The notes below the pieces were generated by a model, which was given only the letters and a program-made list of their open reading frames with translations, did no database searches and was not told the DNA's origin. A stretch of DNA of 64,000 nucleotides, from the NCBI RefSeq assembly GCF_040361335.1, contig NZ_APNM01000007.1, forward strand, positions 62,001-126,000, given 5' to 3'. This DNA comes from APNM01 sp040361335 (lineage in GTDB: Bacteria > Pseudomonadota > Gammaproteobacteria > Nevskiales > Salinisphaeraceae). The stretch's first letter is position 1, and every line of letters begins with the position of its first letter. This document shows positions 27,301 through 32,812 of the stretch, in pieces. Made by a program: the position numbers and the translations under genes.

Positions 27301-28079
27301 ACCGTTATCGCGTGCGGGTGCATCCGATCCCGCCGGACGGTCTCTACACCAACTGGGATTACAACCGCGGCGTGGCGGCGCGCTACTACAACGCCCTGCG
27401 CCCGGACGGCGTGGCCATCGACGGCCGCCCGGACGATGTGCTCCAGATCGACGAGATCGGCCTGCCGGGCTGCAACGCCATCCTGGAGACGCTGGACGCG
27501 CTCAGCGGCTTCGAGCTGCCGGATTACGGCGAGGAGGATATCTCGGGCTGCGCCACCTTCTTCGACTTCCCGGACCCGACCTTCAACCTGCCGCTGGGCT
27601 ACTACACGTGGGAGCAGGTCTCGGGCAGGGACGACGCCGGCTCGCTGGTGTACCTGTTCGAGCTCAAGGGGCCGACCACGGTCGTCAATCCGCTGATCGT
27701 GCCGTACTACCGGGACGATGCCTGCTTCGACGACGGCACCGGCGACGACCCCGTGCCGCGCCCATGGCCCGGCGAGGCCTCCGACGACCCGCGGGTGGCC
27801 GCGGGCTACGAGGCCCTGGCCGGCCGCCCGATCGACACCGGCCCGGACGCGCCCTTCGAGGACTGCATCGAGCGCCAGGGCGCGCATGCCTCGCACGGCG
27901 TGCACATCCTGGTGCTGGCCGAGTCCGACAACCTGTTCACGGGCATGCCGGTGGACGAGATCGACGGCCAGCAGTGGCAGTTCATGGTGCCCACCGAGCG
28001 GCCTGATAACATCGGCGAGCCCTACGCGAACACCGTGCGGGTGCCGCTGCAGCCGGTGGTGACGCCGTTGGTGCCATAG
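18312..28079 (+). CDS. Giant multi-domain lipoprotein with three hydrolase-like modules
   Basis: 3,255 residues from ATG 18312 (GGGGGG 6 bases upstream). The signal peptide ends VVAAC with lipidated C22, then a Gly/Asp-rich linker. In order: PKD-like domain about 213-302, cadherin-like domain about 308-398, second PKD-like domain about 407-500. Next comes a neutral-ceramidase-like module from about 504 to 1085 (QTHTHAGAD near 638, YNAHPTS near 735). A lipase-like alpha/beta-hydrolase module follows from about 1100 (CDPIDPAHCLFPFPNDHF) with nucleophile elbow G-N-S-Q-G at S1596. A CocE/S15-like module has HGHGFGGS near 1979 and G-G-S-Y-G-G at S2059. The C-terminal about 640 residues were not recognised. 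It is probably a surface or secreted lipid- or ester-degrading assembly; one unbroken frame encodes it all. Substrate unknown. Confidence 0.8.
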   Translation: MSTSGLWRLVVVSFLLSVVAACGGGGSGGGDDGDGSPDAVSGRLVDNPVSGVAYDSQDGAGLTDRQGRYRAAGEVVFRIGDIELGRASAAEYLTPAEFFDLSGSDDPLQTPAVVNVIRLLQTLDVDGDVRNGIAVDEVARDAGLGRSLDFDQPVADFEADARVIAFLCEALRLRPDAPDCSPAPATAPLVPTDTARGHFAETLDHIDASDEPNLLPDADAGADREATAGETVVLAGFGGDPDGEVAAYEWEQGDAGPRVGLDDADTAEASFVAPQVDATVRLTFRLAVTDDDGAIATDGVTVTLFPAGGDNAAPTAGDLSLVTDEDDPVSARLDGEDTDGDALTYTILDRPGNGSVELADDGIFTYTPAAGFSGEDAFTYRADDGRAQSNVATVDILVREGGGPSNETPVADAGPDRTLDEGTPVTLDGRDSFDPDGEIAGYAWEQTAGAPVTLDDPQAPAPSFTAPQVDMPLATLVFRLTVTDDEGATGTATVRVFVRDVPVGRIRVGAAKRDATPQQAHIDGVEEPRIGGATHLQKFNLGGFGIDPTQNLPDPFGSIGESLTQSAEERVHVNDAGEPERTWVRVMLMDRRNEDDSVTRLAFVTLDAIGAGNVIQDGVKAAVAGAVGVPETNVLFGQTHTHAGADLQGLWGGVPQVWIDDPAERDGLYQKAAAAAREAEARLRPVDLEVRAAELPEFNNYRRPRLREDADADHTATLLRALDGEGDVVASILQYNAHPTSINEDPRVPHADYVLGALDYLEEPANGGGVALYFNGPIADASPSGPTEGDDPYERVRSRGEGIAAGTLSRGEPRPLGQTLVVRHQEVVLPVTNPLFLAGGVLGSFNRYYDFRSLPLGEIPGLGDALGDSLANLPQVTATATTTVSRITIGGADGGEGLEIVTIPGETTNSFGEYIQHLAGTQTMLLGLTQDSYGYILPEEEFSYLDLTGDAGFLLPFTSYEEYVSLGPLTAPLLRLQGYQPLFDAAPGEGLSPALAACAGVDNGEQCLLGDLFGRLDRIQGFYGDACRENLDADNPFCLIVDPPTPEEGLAAQCAEAGLPDAICGLIGVLEGLVPGDGGEPGDPSDEELAVETAGDALRGCDPIDPAHCLFPFPNDHFTRADEATATGLRLALNPLAMPRNLLGKPIDPTEWNRNDGFSPGPMILAYAPGVDLARSGAVPLTDLNRYTDPDQPVLLIDAETGERQPVWAEIDVNAGQLIPAEGIDKAGEAKPALIVRPARNLTPGRRYIVALRHLRDAAGESLAAPAAFRVCRDGVDTGVPVVADRCASLEDDVFAPLADHGVARDDLYLAWDFTVASDRSLTGRLLHMRDDAFAALGERGDPGDPDYEMGAAPTVTVDEVINNPDEKIARRVVGRITMPSYLAPSDAALLNQPALTDLVSQVGEQFPDELELIGEGLDIATILSVPPNRLYYSPFDGSAGGIGYGDGLPDRLYPGATQDAEFICSIPKAAVGDFASATAADVTPARPSLYGHGLLGSHTEVRAGNVEAMGNEHNMMFCAIDWFGFATGDVPNVLLSLLDLSLFPVIPDASQQGMLNQLFLARALRHPEGLAANPAFQVDGRPVFDNREVFYDGNSQGGILGGPVVALSKDIDRGVLGVPGMNYSLLLRRSVDFDTYAIPLYLSYQGDLDRNLGFSLIQMLWDRSENNGYVHRLNRNPFPGTGENRVLLHPAYGDHQVTMWSADIMARSMDAPIDRSRVPDARHPAGENAFSLLDEVDYGADGRADGSAIVYWDAGPEATPPPPVTNTPPRAGEDPHSYPRDQVPARCQKSHFLHPEGAVVDVTGVTAAADCPALPAIEPPPTPEPPDDDMPAELGSCTPDPMAEGCVLNSIADLLQADTVAGLVEGLAACAEAGEGAPECVAAELREAVDIAACSPKLTAPDCPVGNIVGDVLAVLDDLALPVASDEIEPTPARGESRAGNSYAIYLPSESGEIIAFQVFEPAELAGGERYPLVLHGHGFGGSRMTEASGTVARLLEAGYGVISVDQRGFGESSGTVRVMDPDYEGRDLVQILDWAEAHLDWLAYEADNLVLGAIGGSYGGGYQLLLQGADPENRLDAMVPDITWNDLRYSLNPGGVVKSGWALVLVAGGEAGAQLQLDPFIKETLLQGILTNRFPEDSLAWFNYHSLDYFCRVPGDADQGVYPALPPYPGATAPRRPLPDVDVLLTQGMRDTLFNFNEAYRNFSCLERETAGDVRLMTHESGHILPLSADTVPGLSELDSQVLAEIGLNLPAFQEAGGSRACGALDLGDATLAWFKEKLKGVDGAAAALGGPDETCLSLAEGDAVRVDEVPVGGTEVDVPPTRNVPVGVAGAAGSVYPPRAVELGMVGPGGDVLAGIPRAQLTVTYSGGVGDADAILFAGIGVRGQDEAEWRLVDDQIMPLRGLGDHDVSLVGVGERLHEGDRVALLLYGYHLQYLESASRDPRLLSVDVEGRVSLPLLDGNLLPMPTSLPTNGGGLLGLVTDTLGDLGETVGVIGGLLGVIEDPEALPDEVLAALEALPVELGDTALGLFRSLVGFAGLDGDGPLGAALFDTYANVAGLLDTIASDPTQFPPDLAATVGELVDDSGNIVGLGEDAVAREVEPVVLTGARIPAWSAPAAFGYPDNPLPAPLAEDVRDAHDGTLIAPESPIRPEGVPVDEVAAYRWADGAWVEIPVQVDERFPYFLSNDNSDFGVYSGTDTELTYAWDEESWKKTDTRVVTLPDGRVRYETAYPPGEGATPDPVPGLDDDDEIVFMASDAGGLAPSGERPAGERPAGVEGEGRLVTLVDPLDPDELRHVYLFRRPGGSSFTAENGYVRYDRHEDADEWIDRHFFRADDPEKLGSSNTGYGANLAGPVRPPEDGYFDYQRAGCDPDAVECLSEDRFPRDGLTVTTDRYRWEASGRWMVRDIRIAKPGQPGVYGPDLIDRWKGRAFQQTPDSDISLVGFEDEQVNWEANASLLGERCGPVRCIRETWGADSGTNVTKTETFYRDAIAYRYRVRVHPIPPDGLYTNWDYNRGVAARYYNALRPDGVAIDGRPDDVLQIDEIGLPGCNAILETLDALSGFELPDYGEEDISGCATFFDFPDPTFNLPLGYYTWEQVSGRDDAGSLVYLFELKGPTTVVNPLIVPYYRDDACFDDGTGDDPVPRPWPGEASDDPRVAAGYEALAGRPIDTGPDAPFEDCIERQGAHASHGVHILVLAESDNLFTGMPVDEIDGQQWQFMVPTERPDNIGEPYANTVRVPLQPVVTPLVP

Positions 28080-28136
28080 CGGGGAAGCGCCGGCGCCGCC
28101 CTCCAGGGAGGGGAGGGCGGCCACCCATTGAACCAT

Positions 28137-28632
28137 GTCCCATGAATGGGAAGACGGCTACGCATCGCTCCCTCTCCCATGAACGGGAGAGCAGCCACGC
28201 ATGACGCCCTCTACCATGAATGGGAGAGCATCTACGCAATACCCCTCTCCCATGAATGGGAGAGGGCCGGGGTGAGGGTTGAACGATCCCGCCCCGGCGC
28301 CGAACCGCCGCGCACCCCTCAACCAGACCTTCTCCCCTCGAGGGGAGAAGGCTCGACTCTTGCCGAATCGCCTCGAAGGCTTTCGGTTCGACGATCCTTT
28401 ATCCCTTCTCCCATGAATGGGAGAGCAACGATGCATGACGCCCTCTCCCATGAATGGGAGAGCAGCTACGCATTACTCCCCCTCTCCCATGAATGGGAGA
28501 GGGTCGGGGAGAGGGTTGACCATCCCGCCCCGGCGCCGAACCGCCGCGCCCCCCCTCATCCAAACCTTCTCCCCTCAAGGGGAGAAGGCTCGATTCTTGT
28601 TGATTCGCCTCGAATGTCTCCGGGACGACGGG
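28137..28632. repeat. Array of CTCTCCC-ATGAAT-GGGAGAG palindromes and a duplicated long unit
   Basis: Seven near-identical 20-base palindromes at about 28137, 28172, 28209, 28245, 28406, 28443 and 28482, mostly spaced 36-39 bases. The copies at 28245 and 28482 are each followed by the same about 130-base body containing CGCCCCGGCGCCGAACCGCC and ending in a CCTTCTCCCC/GGGGAGAAGG stem. The array fills the 641-base gap between the giant gene and the LexA-like gene; no coding sequence was seen in it. Confidence 0.85.
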
Positions 28633-28674
28633 AGCAGTGGTGAAGACGCCTGGCTTGCACCCTGTCACGGGCAT

Positions 28675-28690
28675 CTGTATAAATTTACAC
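28675..28690 (+). promoter_or_regulatory. Probable SOS (LexA) box
   Basis: CTGTATAAATTTACAC matches the gammaproteobacterial LexA box (CTG-N10-CAG with TATATATATA-like core) at all but one of the six outer positions. It ends 30 bases before the start of a LexA-like gene, where it could block its promoter. Confidence 0.65.
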
Positions 28691-28720
28691 TGACACTGTC
28701 AGAACGCCCGGGAGCGATCC

Positions 28721-29182
28721 ATGAACGCCAGCGCCGCCGAGTCCGTCATGCCCGTGGAGCCCAGCCGGCCGGACGATCCGTCCGAGGGCCTGCTCAGCCT
28801 GCCCGTCATCGGCCGGGTCGCCGCGGGCTCGCCCATCGAGGCGGTCGAGAACACCGAGAAGGTCATCCGCGTGCCGGCGGCCCGTTTCCGCCACAAGCCG
28901 GACTACCTGCTGCGGGTGCGGGGCGAGTCCATGATCGGCGAAGGCATCCTGGACAATGACCTGATCGCCGTTAAGCGCCAGTCCACCGCCGAGCCGGGCC
29001 AGATCGTGGTCGCCCGCCACGGCGACGACGTCACCGTGAAGGAACTGCGCATCGACAACGGCGAGGTGGTGCTGATCCCCGCCAACGAGGCCCACGAACC
29101 GATCCGCATCCCCGCGGACATGGTCACCATCGAGGGCGTGTACGTGGGGCTGGTGCGGGAAACGGACGTCGTCGCGGCCTGA
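28721..29182 (+). CDS. LexA/UmuD-like S24 peptidase lacking a DNA-binding domain
   Basis: 153 residues. From residue 27 it follows the C-terminal half of LexA: LPVIGRVAAGSPIEAVEN with the A35-G36 autocleavage bond, LLRVRGESMIGEGILDNDL with catalytic S70, and DDVTVKEL with catalytic K107. The about 70-residue winged helix that LexA uses to bind DNA is missing; only 26 unrelated polar residues precede the cleavage site, as in UmuD. No umuC/DNA polymerase V gene is adjacent. An SOS-like box lies upstream, so induction by DNA damage is expected. It could be a stand-alone UmuD-type protein or a derivative that modulates LexA. Confidence 0.8.
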   Translation: MNASAAESVMPVEPSRPDDPSEGLLSLPVIGRVAAGSPIEAVENTEKVIRVPAARFRHKPDYLLRVRGESMIGEGILDNDLIAVKRQSTAEPGQIVVARHGDDVTVKELRIDNGEVVLIPANEAHEPIRIPADMVTIEGVYVGLVRETDVVAA

Positions 29183-29288
29183 TCCCCGCAAGGATTCCGC
29201 GTGCCGGGAAGGACGCACGCACGGAAGCATGGAGGCAAAATGATCTGTCCATACCTCTTGGTGTCACGCTGTGATTGGGTACTTGCAA

Positions 29289-29308
29289 TTCGTACATAAA
29301 TGTACGAA
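29289..29308. promoter_or_regulatory. Perfect palindromic operator of the HicA-HicB fusion
   Basis: TTCGTACAT (29289-29297), AA, ATGTACGAA (29300-29308): a perfect 9-base inverted repeat with a 2-base centre, 8 bases before the GTG start of the fusion. The HTH domain of the HicB part is the natural candidate to bind it. Confidence 0.65.
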
Positions 29309-29316
29309 ATTGGCAA

Positions 29317-29973
29317 GTGAACGGTTACGAGTTCGAAAGACGCCTGCGCCGCCTTGGCCGCCGTGAAGGAGTGCCAGTGCGTTATCAGGCGCATGGCAAG
29401 GGGAGTCACGGGCGCCTCTATTACGGCAATCGATTCACGACCTTGAAGGATCGCAAGAAGCCGGTCGGCAAAGGGCTCCTCAAGGCTATGTGCGTGCAGC
29501 TCGGCGTCGATGCGGATAGGCTCGAGGAGCGTATGGCCATGCGTTATGTGTATCCGGTCACGATCGAGGCCGACGAGGATGGCCGCCATGTCGCCAGTGC
29601 TGGCGATGTGCCGGAGGCGCTGACCGAGGGGGCGTCGATTGCCGAGGCCTTGCACGCCATGAGCGATGCGCTGGGTGCGGCATTGGCCGGTTACGACTTG
29701 GCGGGTCGCGCTTTGCCGGTGCCCGGTGAACCGGAGCCCGGACAATATCTCGTGCCGGTGCCGGCCCTGGTTGCGGCGAAGCTGTCGTTACGCGGCGCGA
29801 TGCGTGCGGAAGGTCTGTCCAACGTCGCCCTGGCGGCGCGCATGGGCGTATCGGAGGGGGCGGTTCGACGTCTCGTCGATCCGGATCATGCCTCGCGGCT
29901 CGACGGGGTGGTCAAGGCACTGGCGCAAACCGGCCATGGCCTGATCATCGAGGATTACAAGGAAACGGCATAG
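29317..29973 (+). CDS. HicA-HicB toxin-antitoxin fused in one reading frame
   Basis: 218 residues from GTG 29317 (the open frame extends to TTG 29275 but through the operator). Residues 1-69 are a complete short HicA: NGYEFERRLRRLG, then GKGSHGRLYYG with catalytic H31, then KPVGKGLLKAMCVQLGVDADR. Without a stop the frame continues into a HicB antitoxin: MRYVYPVTIEADEDGRHVA (from residue 75), a long alpha-beta core to about 135, and an XRE-type HTH (LSNVALAARMGVSEGAVRRL, about 168-187). GAGGAG at 29524-29529 sits 9 bases before internal ATG 29539, so free HicB could also be made by internal initiation. Fusion could keep the toxin permanently blocked. Confidence 0.8.
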   Translation: MNGYEFERRLRRLGRREGVPVRYQAHGKGSHGRLYYGNRFTTLKDRKKPVGKGLLKAMCVQLGVDADRLEERMAMRYVYPVTIEADEDGRHVASAGDVPEALTEGASIAEALHAMSDALGAALAGYDLAGRALPVPGEPEPGQYLVPVPALVAAKLSLRGAMRAEGLSNVALAARMGVSEGAVRRLVDPDHASRLDGVVKALAQTGHGLIIEDYKETA

Positions 29974-29974
29974 A

Positions 29975-30051
29975 TGGTCGGGGTAGCAGGATTTGAACCT
30001 ACGACCTCCACCTCCCGAAGGTGGCGCTCTACCAAGCTGAGCTATACCCCG
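29975..30051 (-). tRNA. tRNA-Pro (anticodon CGG)
   Basis: A 77-base cloverleaf on the minus strand, beginning CGGGGTATAGCTCAG and ending in an encoded CCA. The anticodon stem CCACC/GGTGG encloses TTCGGGA, giving anticodon CGG (codon CCG). The T-arm GGTTCAAATCC is canonical. A tRNA-Pro beside ispB is also the arrangement in Pseudomonas. Confidence 0.95.
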
Positions 30052-30067
30052 TGCTGCGTGTCGCGTG

Positions 30068-31084
30068 TCAGTAGCTGCGTCGGAGGCAGAATTCCGCGAG
30101 TTGCGTGAGCGCCGATTTGTAGGGCGATTCGGGTATCCCGGCCAGTGCCTCGATGGCGGCCCGGGACTCGTCCTCGGCGCGGGCGAAAGTGTATGCCATC
30201 GCCCCGCTGGATTCAATCGCTTTCTGCACCGTGACCAGGGCGCCGCTGTCGCCGTCCTCGATGGCCTTGCGCAGGGCGCGGGCGGTGTCGCCGTCGGTCT
30301 CGGCGAGCGCCCGGATCAGGGGCAGAGTGGTCTTGCCTTCCTGGAGGTCGTCGCCGACGTTCTTGCCCAGGCGGCCGTCGCCGGTGCCGTAGTCGAGGGC
30401 GTCGTCCACTACCTGGAAGGCGATGCCGAGGTGGCGGCCGTAGGCCTCCAATGCGTCCTGGGTATCCTCGCCGGTGCCCGCCAGGACCGCCGCCAGGCGG
30501 CAACCCGCGGCGAACAGGCTGGCGGTCTTGCGCTCCGTGACCTCGAGGTAATCGGCCTCGGACAGGTCCGGGTTGTGGCAGTTCATCAACTGCAGGACCT
30601 CGCCTTCGGCGATGCGGTTGGTGGCGTCCGCCAGGATCCGCATCACCCGCATCTCGTCCAGCTCCACCATCATCTGGAACGAACGCGAATAGAGAAAGTC
30701 GCCGGTGAGCACGCTGGCGCCGTTGCCCCAGACGCTGTTCGCCGTGTCCTTGCCGCGGCGCTGGTCGGAGCCGTCGACCACGTCGTCGTGCAGCAGCGTG
30801 GCGGTGTGGATGAACTCCACGATGGCCGCGAGCAGGACATGGCCGCCGCCGTCGCGATACCCGCAGGCACGGGCCGCCAGGAGCACCAGGGCCGGACGCA
30901 GGCGCTTGCCGCCGCTGTGGATGATGTGATCGGCGAGGGCGTTGATCAGGACCACGTCGGAGCCCAGCCGGTCGCGGATCAGGGCGTCCACGTCGTGCAT
31001 CTCGCGCGCCACGGGCGCGAGTATCGATTTGAGCGACATGGAGGCGTTGTCGGCCTGGCTCGGAGTCGCTGCGGCAGTCGTCAT
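30068..31084 (-). CDS. ispB: Octaprenyl/polyprenyl diphosphate synthase
   Basis: About 338 residues. Trans-prenyltransferase motifs are complete: GGKRLRPALVLLAA, the first Asp-rich motif LLHDDVVDGSDQRRG, GNGASVLTGDFL, and the second Asp-rich motif FQVVDDALDYGT. The enzyme extends isoprenoid diphosphate to the C40-C45 side chain of ubiquinone. The start is uncertain: ATG 31084 is used, but ATG 31039 (MSLKSIL) aligns with the E. coli IspB start. It is divergent from rplU-rpmA, the classical gammaproteobacterial arrangement. Confidence 0.92.
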   Translation of the reverse strand: MTTAAATPSQADNASMSLKSILAPVAREMHDVDALIRDRLGSDVVLINALADHIIHSGGKRLRPALVLLAARACGYRDGGGHVLLAAIVEFIHTATLLHDDVVDGSDQRRGKDTANSVWGNGASVLTGDFLYSRSFQMMVELDEMRVMRILADATNRIAEGEVLQLMNCHNPDLSEADYLEVTERKTASLFAAGCRLAAVLAGTGEDTQDALEAYGRHLGIAFQVVDDALDYGTGDGRLGKNVGDDLQEGKTTLPLIRALAETDGDTARALRKAIEDGDSGALVTVQKAIESSGAMAYTFARAEDESRAAIEALAGIPESPYKSALTQLAEFCLRRSY

Positions 31085-31282
31085 CGGCGCGCTATCCACG
31101 AAGAACGGGCATTGTGTACTTTACCGCACCTGCACGCGCGCGGCGCGGCCGGGTGTTCGTCTCGGGGCGGGAATCCCGCGCCGGCGGCGGTCCCCGGGCC
31201 CGGCGGCCGGGGCCGTTCTCCGGACACGAGCGGCGCAAACTTAGGGCCCGGTCGGCGGCCTGTCAACTCGGGTATGTCCGTT

Positions 31283-31590
31283 AAATCCCCCTCGGTCCCC
31301 TTTGGGAGAGGAGGATGGAGTGCCGTGCGCCTGTACCCCTCTTTGCTCAAGGGGGCAAGGGGATTTGGCCGAAGCCGAGAAATCCCCCTCATTCCCCCTT
31401 TGAGAAAGGGGGATGAAGCGCTGTGGCCCTGTTCCCCCTTTGAGAAAGGGGGATGAAGCGTCGTGTCCCTGTTCCCTCTTTGGAACAGGGGGATGAAGCG
31501 CCGCGGCCTTGTTCTCCCTTTGGGAAAAGGGGGGTGAAGCACCGCGGCCTTGTTCCCCCCTTTCCCAAAGGGGGCAGGGGGGATTTCCCG
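31283..31590. repeat. 40-base tandem repeat array between ispB and rplU
   Basis: Five units beginning at 31391, 31431, 31471, 31511 and 31552 share the pattern (A/G)TTCCCCCTTT-x-AGAAAGGGGGATGAAGCG, each an imperfect hairpin. The array is flanked by outer copies of AAATCCCCCTC (31283, 31380) and an inverted GGGGGGATTTC at about 31577-31587. The 749-base divergent gap (31085-31833) contains this array and the rplU promoter and no gene. Confidence 0.8.
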
Positions 31591-31743
31591 GACTTCTCCC
31601 GCGGCCCTCCCGGAAAAGAGCGAGGCGCCGGGACACCGTCTCTTGGAAATGACGGTGGTGCCGGCCGCGTCGCCCTTGACTCACGCCGGCTCGTGCTCCT
31701 CGTGCGCGAGCCGGCGAGTATCGTCCCGAGGGCGTGTCCGCAA

Positions 31744-31772
31744 TTGACGTGCCGCGCCGCGAGGCTTAAAAT
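31744..31772 (+). promoter_or_regulatory. Sigma-70 promoter of rplU-rpmA
   Basis: TTGACG (31744-31749), 17-base spacer, TAAAAT (31767-31772): a near-consensus vegetative promoter about 60 bases before the rplU ATG. Confidence 0.75.
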
Positions 31773-31833
31773 TCCGCGCTCTTCAGCGGCCTCTGGCCGC
31801 ATTTTCGATTCAGATTCATCGGAGTCATCTTTC

Positions 31834-32397
31834 ATGCACGCCGTAATTCGCACCGGGGGCAAGCAGTACCGGGTCGCCGAGGGCGACGTCCTCCGCGTGG
31901 AGAAGCTCGAGGCCGAATCCGGCAGCAAGGTCGAGCTCGACGAGGTCCTCATGGTCGCCGACGGCGACGAGGTCCGCATCGGCTCGCCGCTGGTCGAGGG
32001 CGGCAAGGTGACGGCCGAGGTGCAGGGGCACGGTCGCGGCGACAAGATCGACGTGATCAAGTTCAAGCGGCGCAAGAAGTATCGCCGCAAGTACGGCCAC
32101 CGTCAGGATTACACCGAGCTCAAGGTGACCGGCATCAGCACCGGCGGCAAGGCCGCGCCCAAGAAGTCCGCCGCCAAGGCCGATAAGGCCGAGGACGCGG
32201 GCGAAGCCGAGGCGGCGCCCAAGAAGGAGGCGGCCGCCGGCGAGAAGAAGACCGCGGCGAAGAAGTCCTCCGGCACGGCCAAGAAGTCGGCTTCCGCGGG
32301 CACCGCCAAGAAGGCGGCCCCGAAGAAGACGGCGGCCAAGAAGGCCGATGCCGACAAGGCCGAGAGCAAGGCCAAGAAGGACGACGGCGCCGAGTGA
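31834..32397 (+). CDS. rplU: 50S ribosomal protein L21 with lysine/alanine-rich tail
   Basis: 187 residues. Residues 1-103 are a standard L21 (MHAVIRTGGKQYRVAEGD, FKRRKKYRRKYGHRQDYTEL), a protein of the large ribosomal subunit. Bacterial L21 is normally about 103 residues. Here 84 extra residues follow, built from AAPKK, AAKK and DKAE repeats like a histone-H1-type tail. The frame is continuous and the stop is 35 bases before rpmA. GGAG precedes the ATG and a strong promoter lies upstream. Confidence 0.95.
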   Translation: MHAVIRTGGKQYRVAEGDVLRVEKLEAESGSKVELDEVLMVADGDEVRIGSPLVEGGKVTAEVQGHGRGDKIDVIKFKRRKKYRRKYGHRQDYTELKVTGISTGGKAAPKKSAAKADKAEDAGEAEAAPKKEAAAGEKKTAAKKSSGTAKKSASAGTAKKAAPKKTAAKKADADKAESKAKKDDGAE

Positions 32398-32432
32398 GTC
32401 GGCACGAACAGGATCGAGAGAGGTAGACAGGC

Positions 32433-32690
32433 ATGGCACACAAGAAGGCAGGCGGCAGCACTCGCAACGGTCGCGATTCCGAATCGAAACGCCTCGGCGT
32501 CAAGCGGTTCGGCGGCCAGACCGTCAGCGCGGGCAGCATCATCGTGCGCCAGCGCGGCAGCAGCTTCCACCCCGGCAACGGCGTCGGCATGGGCAAGGAC
32601 TACACTCTGTATGCGAAGGTCGACGGCCGCGTCGGCTTCGAGGTGAAGGGCCCGCGCAACCGCAAGTTCGTGACCGTCACGGCGGACTGA
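32433..32690 (+). CDS. rpmA: 50S ribosomal protein L27
   Basis: 85 residues, full family length. MAHKKAGGSTRNGRDSESKR and the GGQTVSAGSIIVRQRGSSFH stretch are diagnostic. The N-terminal tail reaches the peptidyl-transferase centre. It starts at ATG 32433 with AGAGAGG upstream, is cotranscribed with rplU, and is closed by a strong terminator. Confidence 0.97.
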   Translation: MAHKKAGGSTRNGRDSESKRLGVKRFGGQTVSAGSIIVRQRGSSFHPGNGVGMGKDYTLYAKVDGRVGFEVKGPRNRKFVTVTAD

Positions 32691-32716
32691 GGACGCGGCC
32701 GGCAGGCCGTCACCGG

Positions 32717-32744
32717 AAAACCCCGCCACCGGCGGGGTTTTTTG
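32717..32744 (+). terminator. Rho-independent terminator after rpmA
   Basis: AACCCCGCC / GGCGGGGTT stem with an ACC loop followed by a T-rich run (TTTTTTG). Confidence 0.9.
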
Positions 32745-32812
32745 TTGAAAGGCCGCTCCCCGGCCCGTCCGGGGCCGTAAACTGATATGCGTGCGTTCGC
32801 AGCGGGGTCCCC

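Noticed and set aside
22986..28136. 1,716-codon open frame on the minus strand opposite the giant gene
   Set aside because: Long antisense frames are common in high-GC coding DNA. The translation is low in complexity (many H, R, Q, V, A), has no family similarity, and the plus-strand product has clear domains and a lipobox.
28137..28632. CRISPR array
   Set aside because: The regular 36-39-base spacing of palindromes is suggestive, but the bases between them are nearly identical copies (pattern CA-x-C-x-ACGCAT) and not unique spacers, and no cas gene is present.
31391..31590. CRISPR-like 40-base periodic array
   Set aside because: Whole 40-base units, including the parts between hairpins, are similar, so this is a tandem repeat and not repeat/spacer structure.
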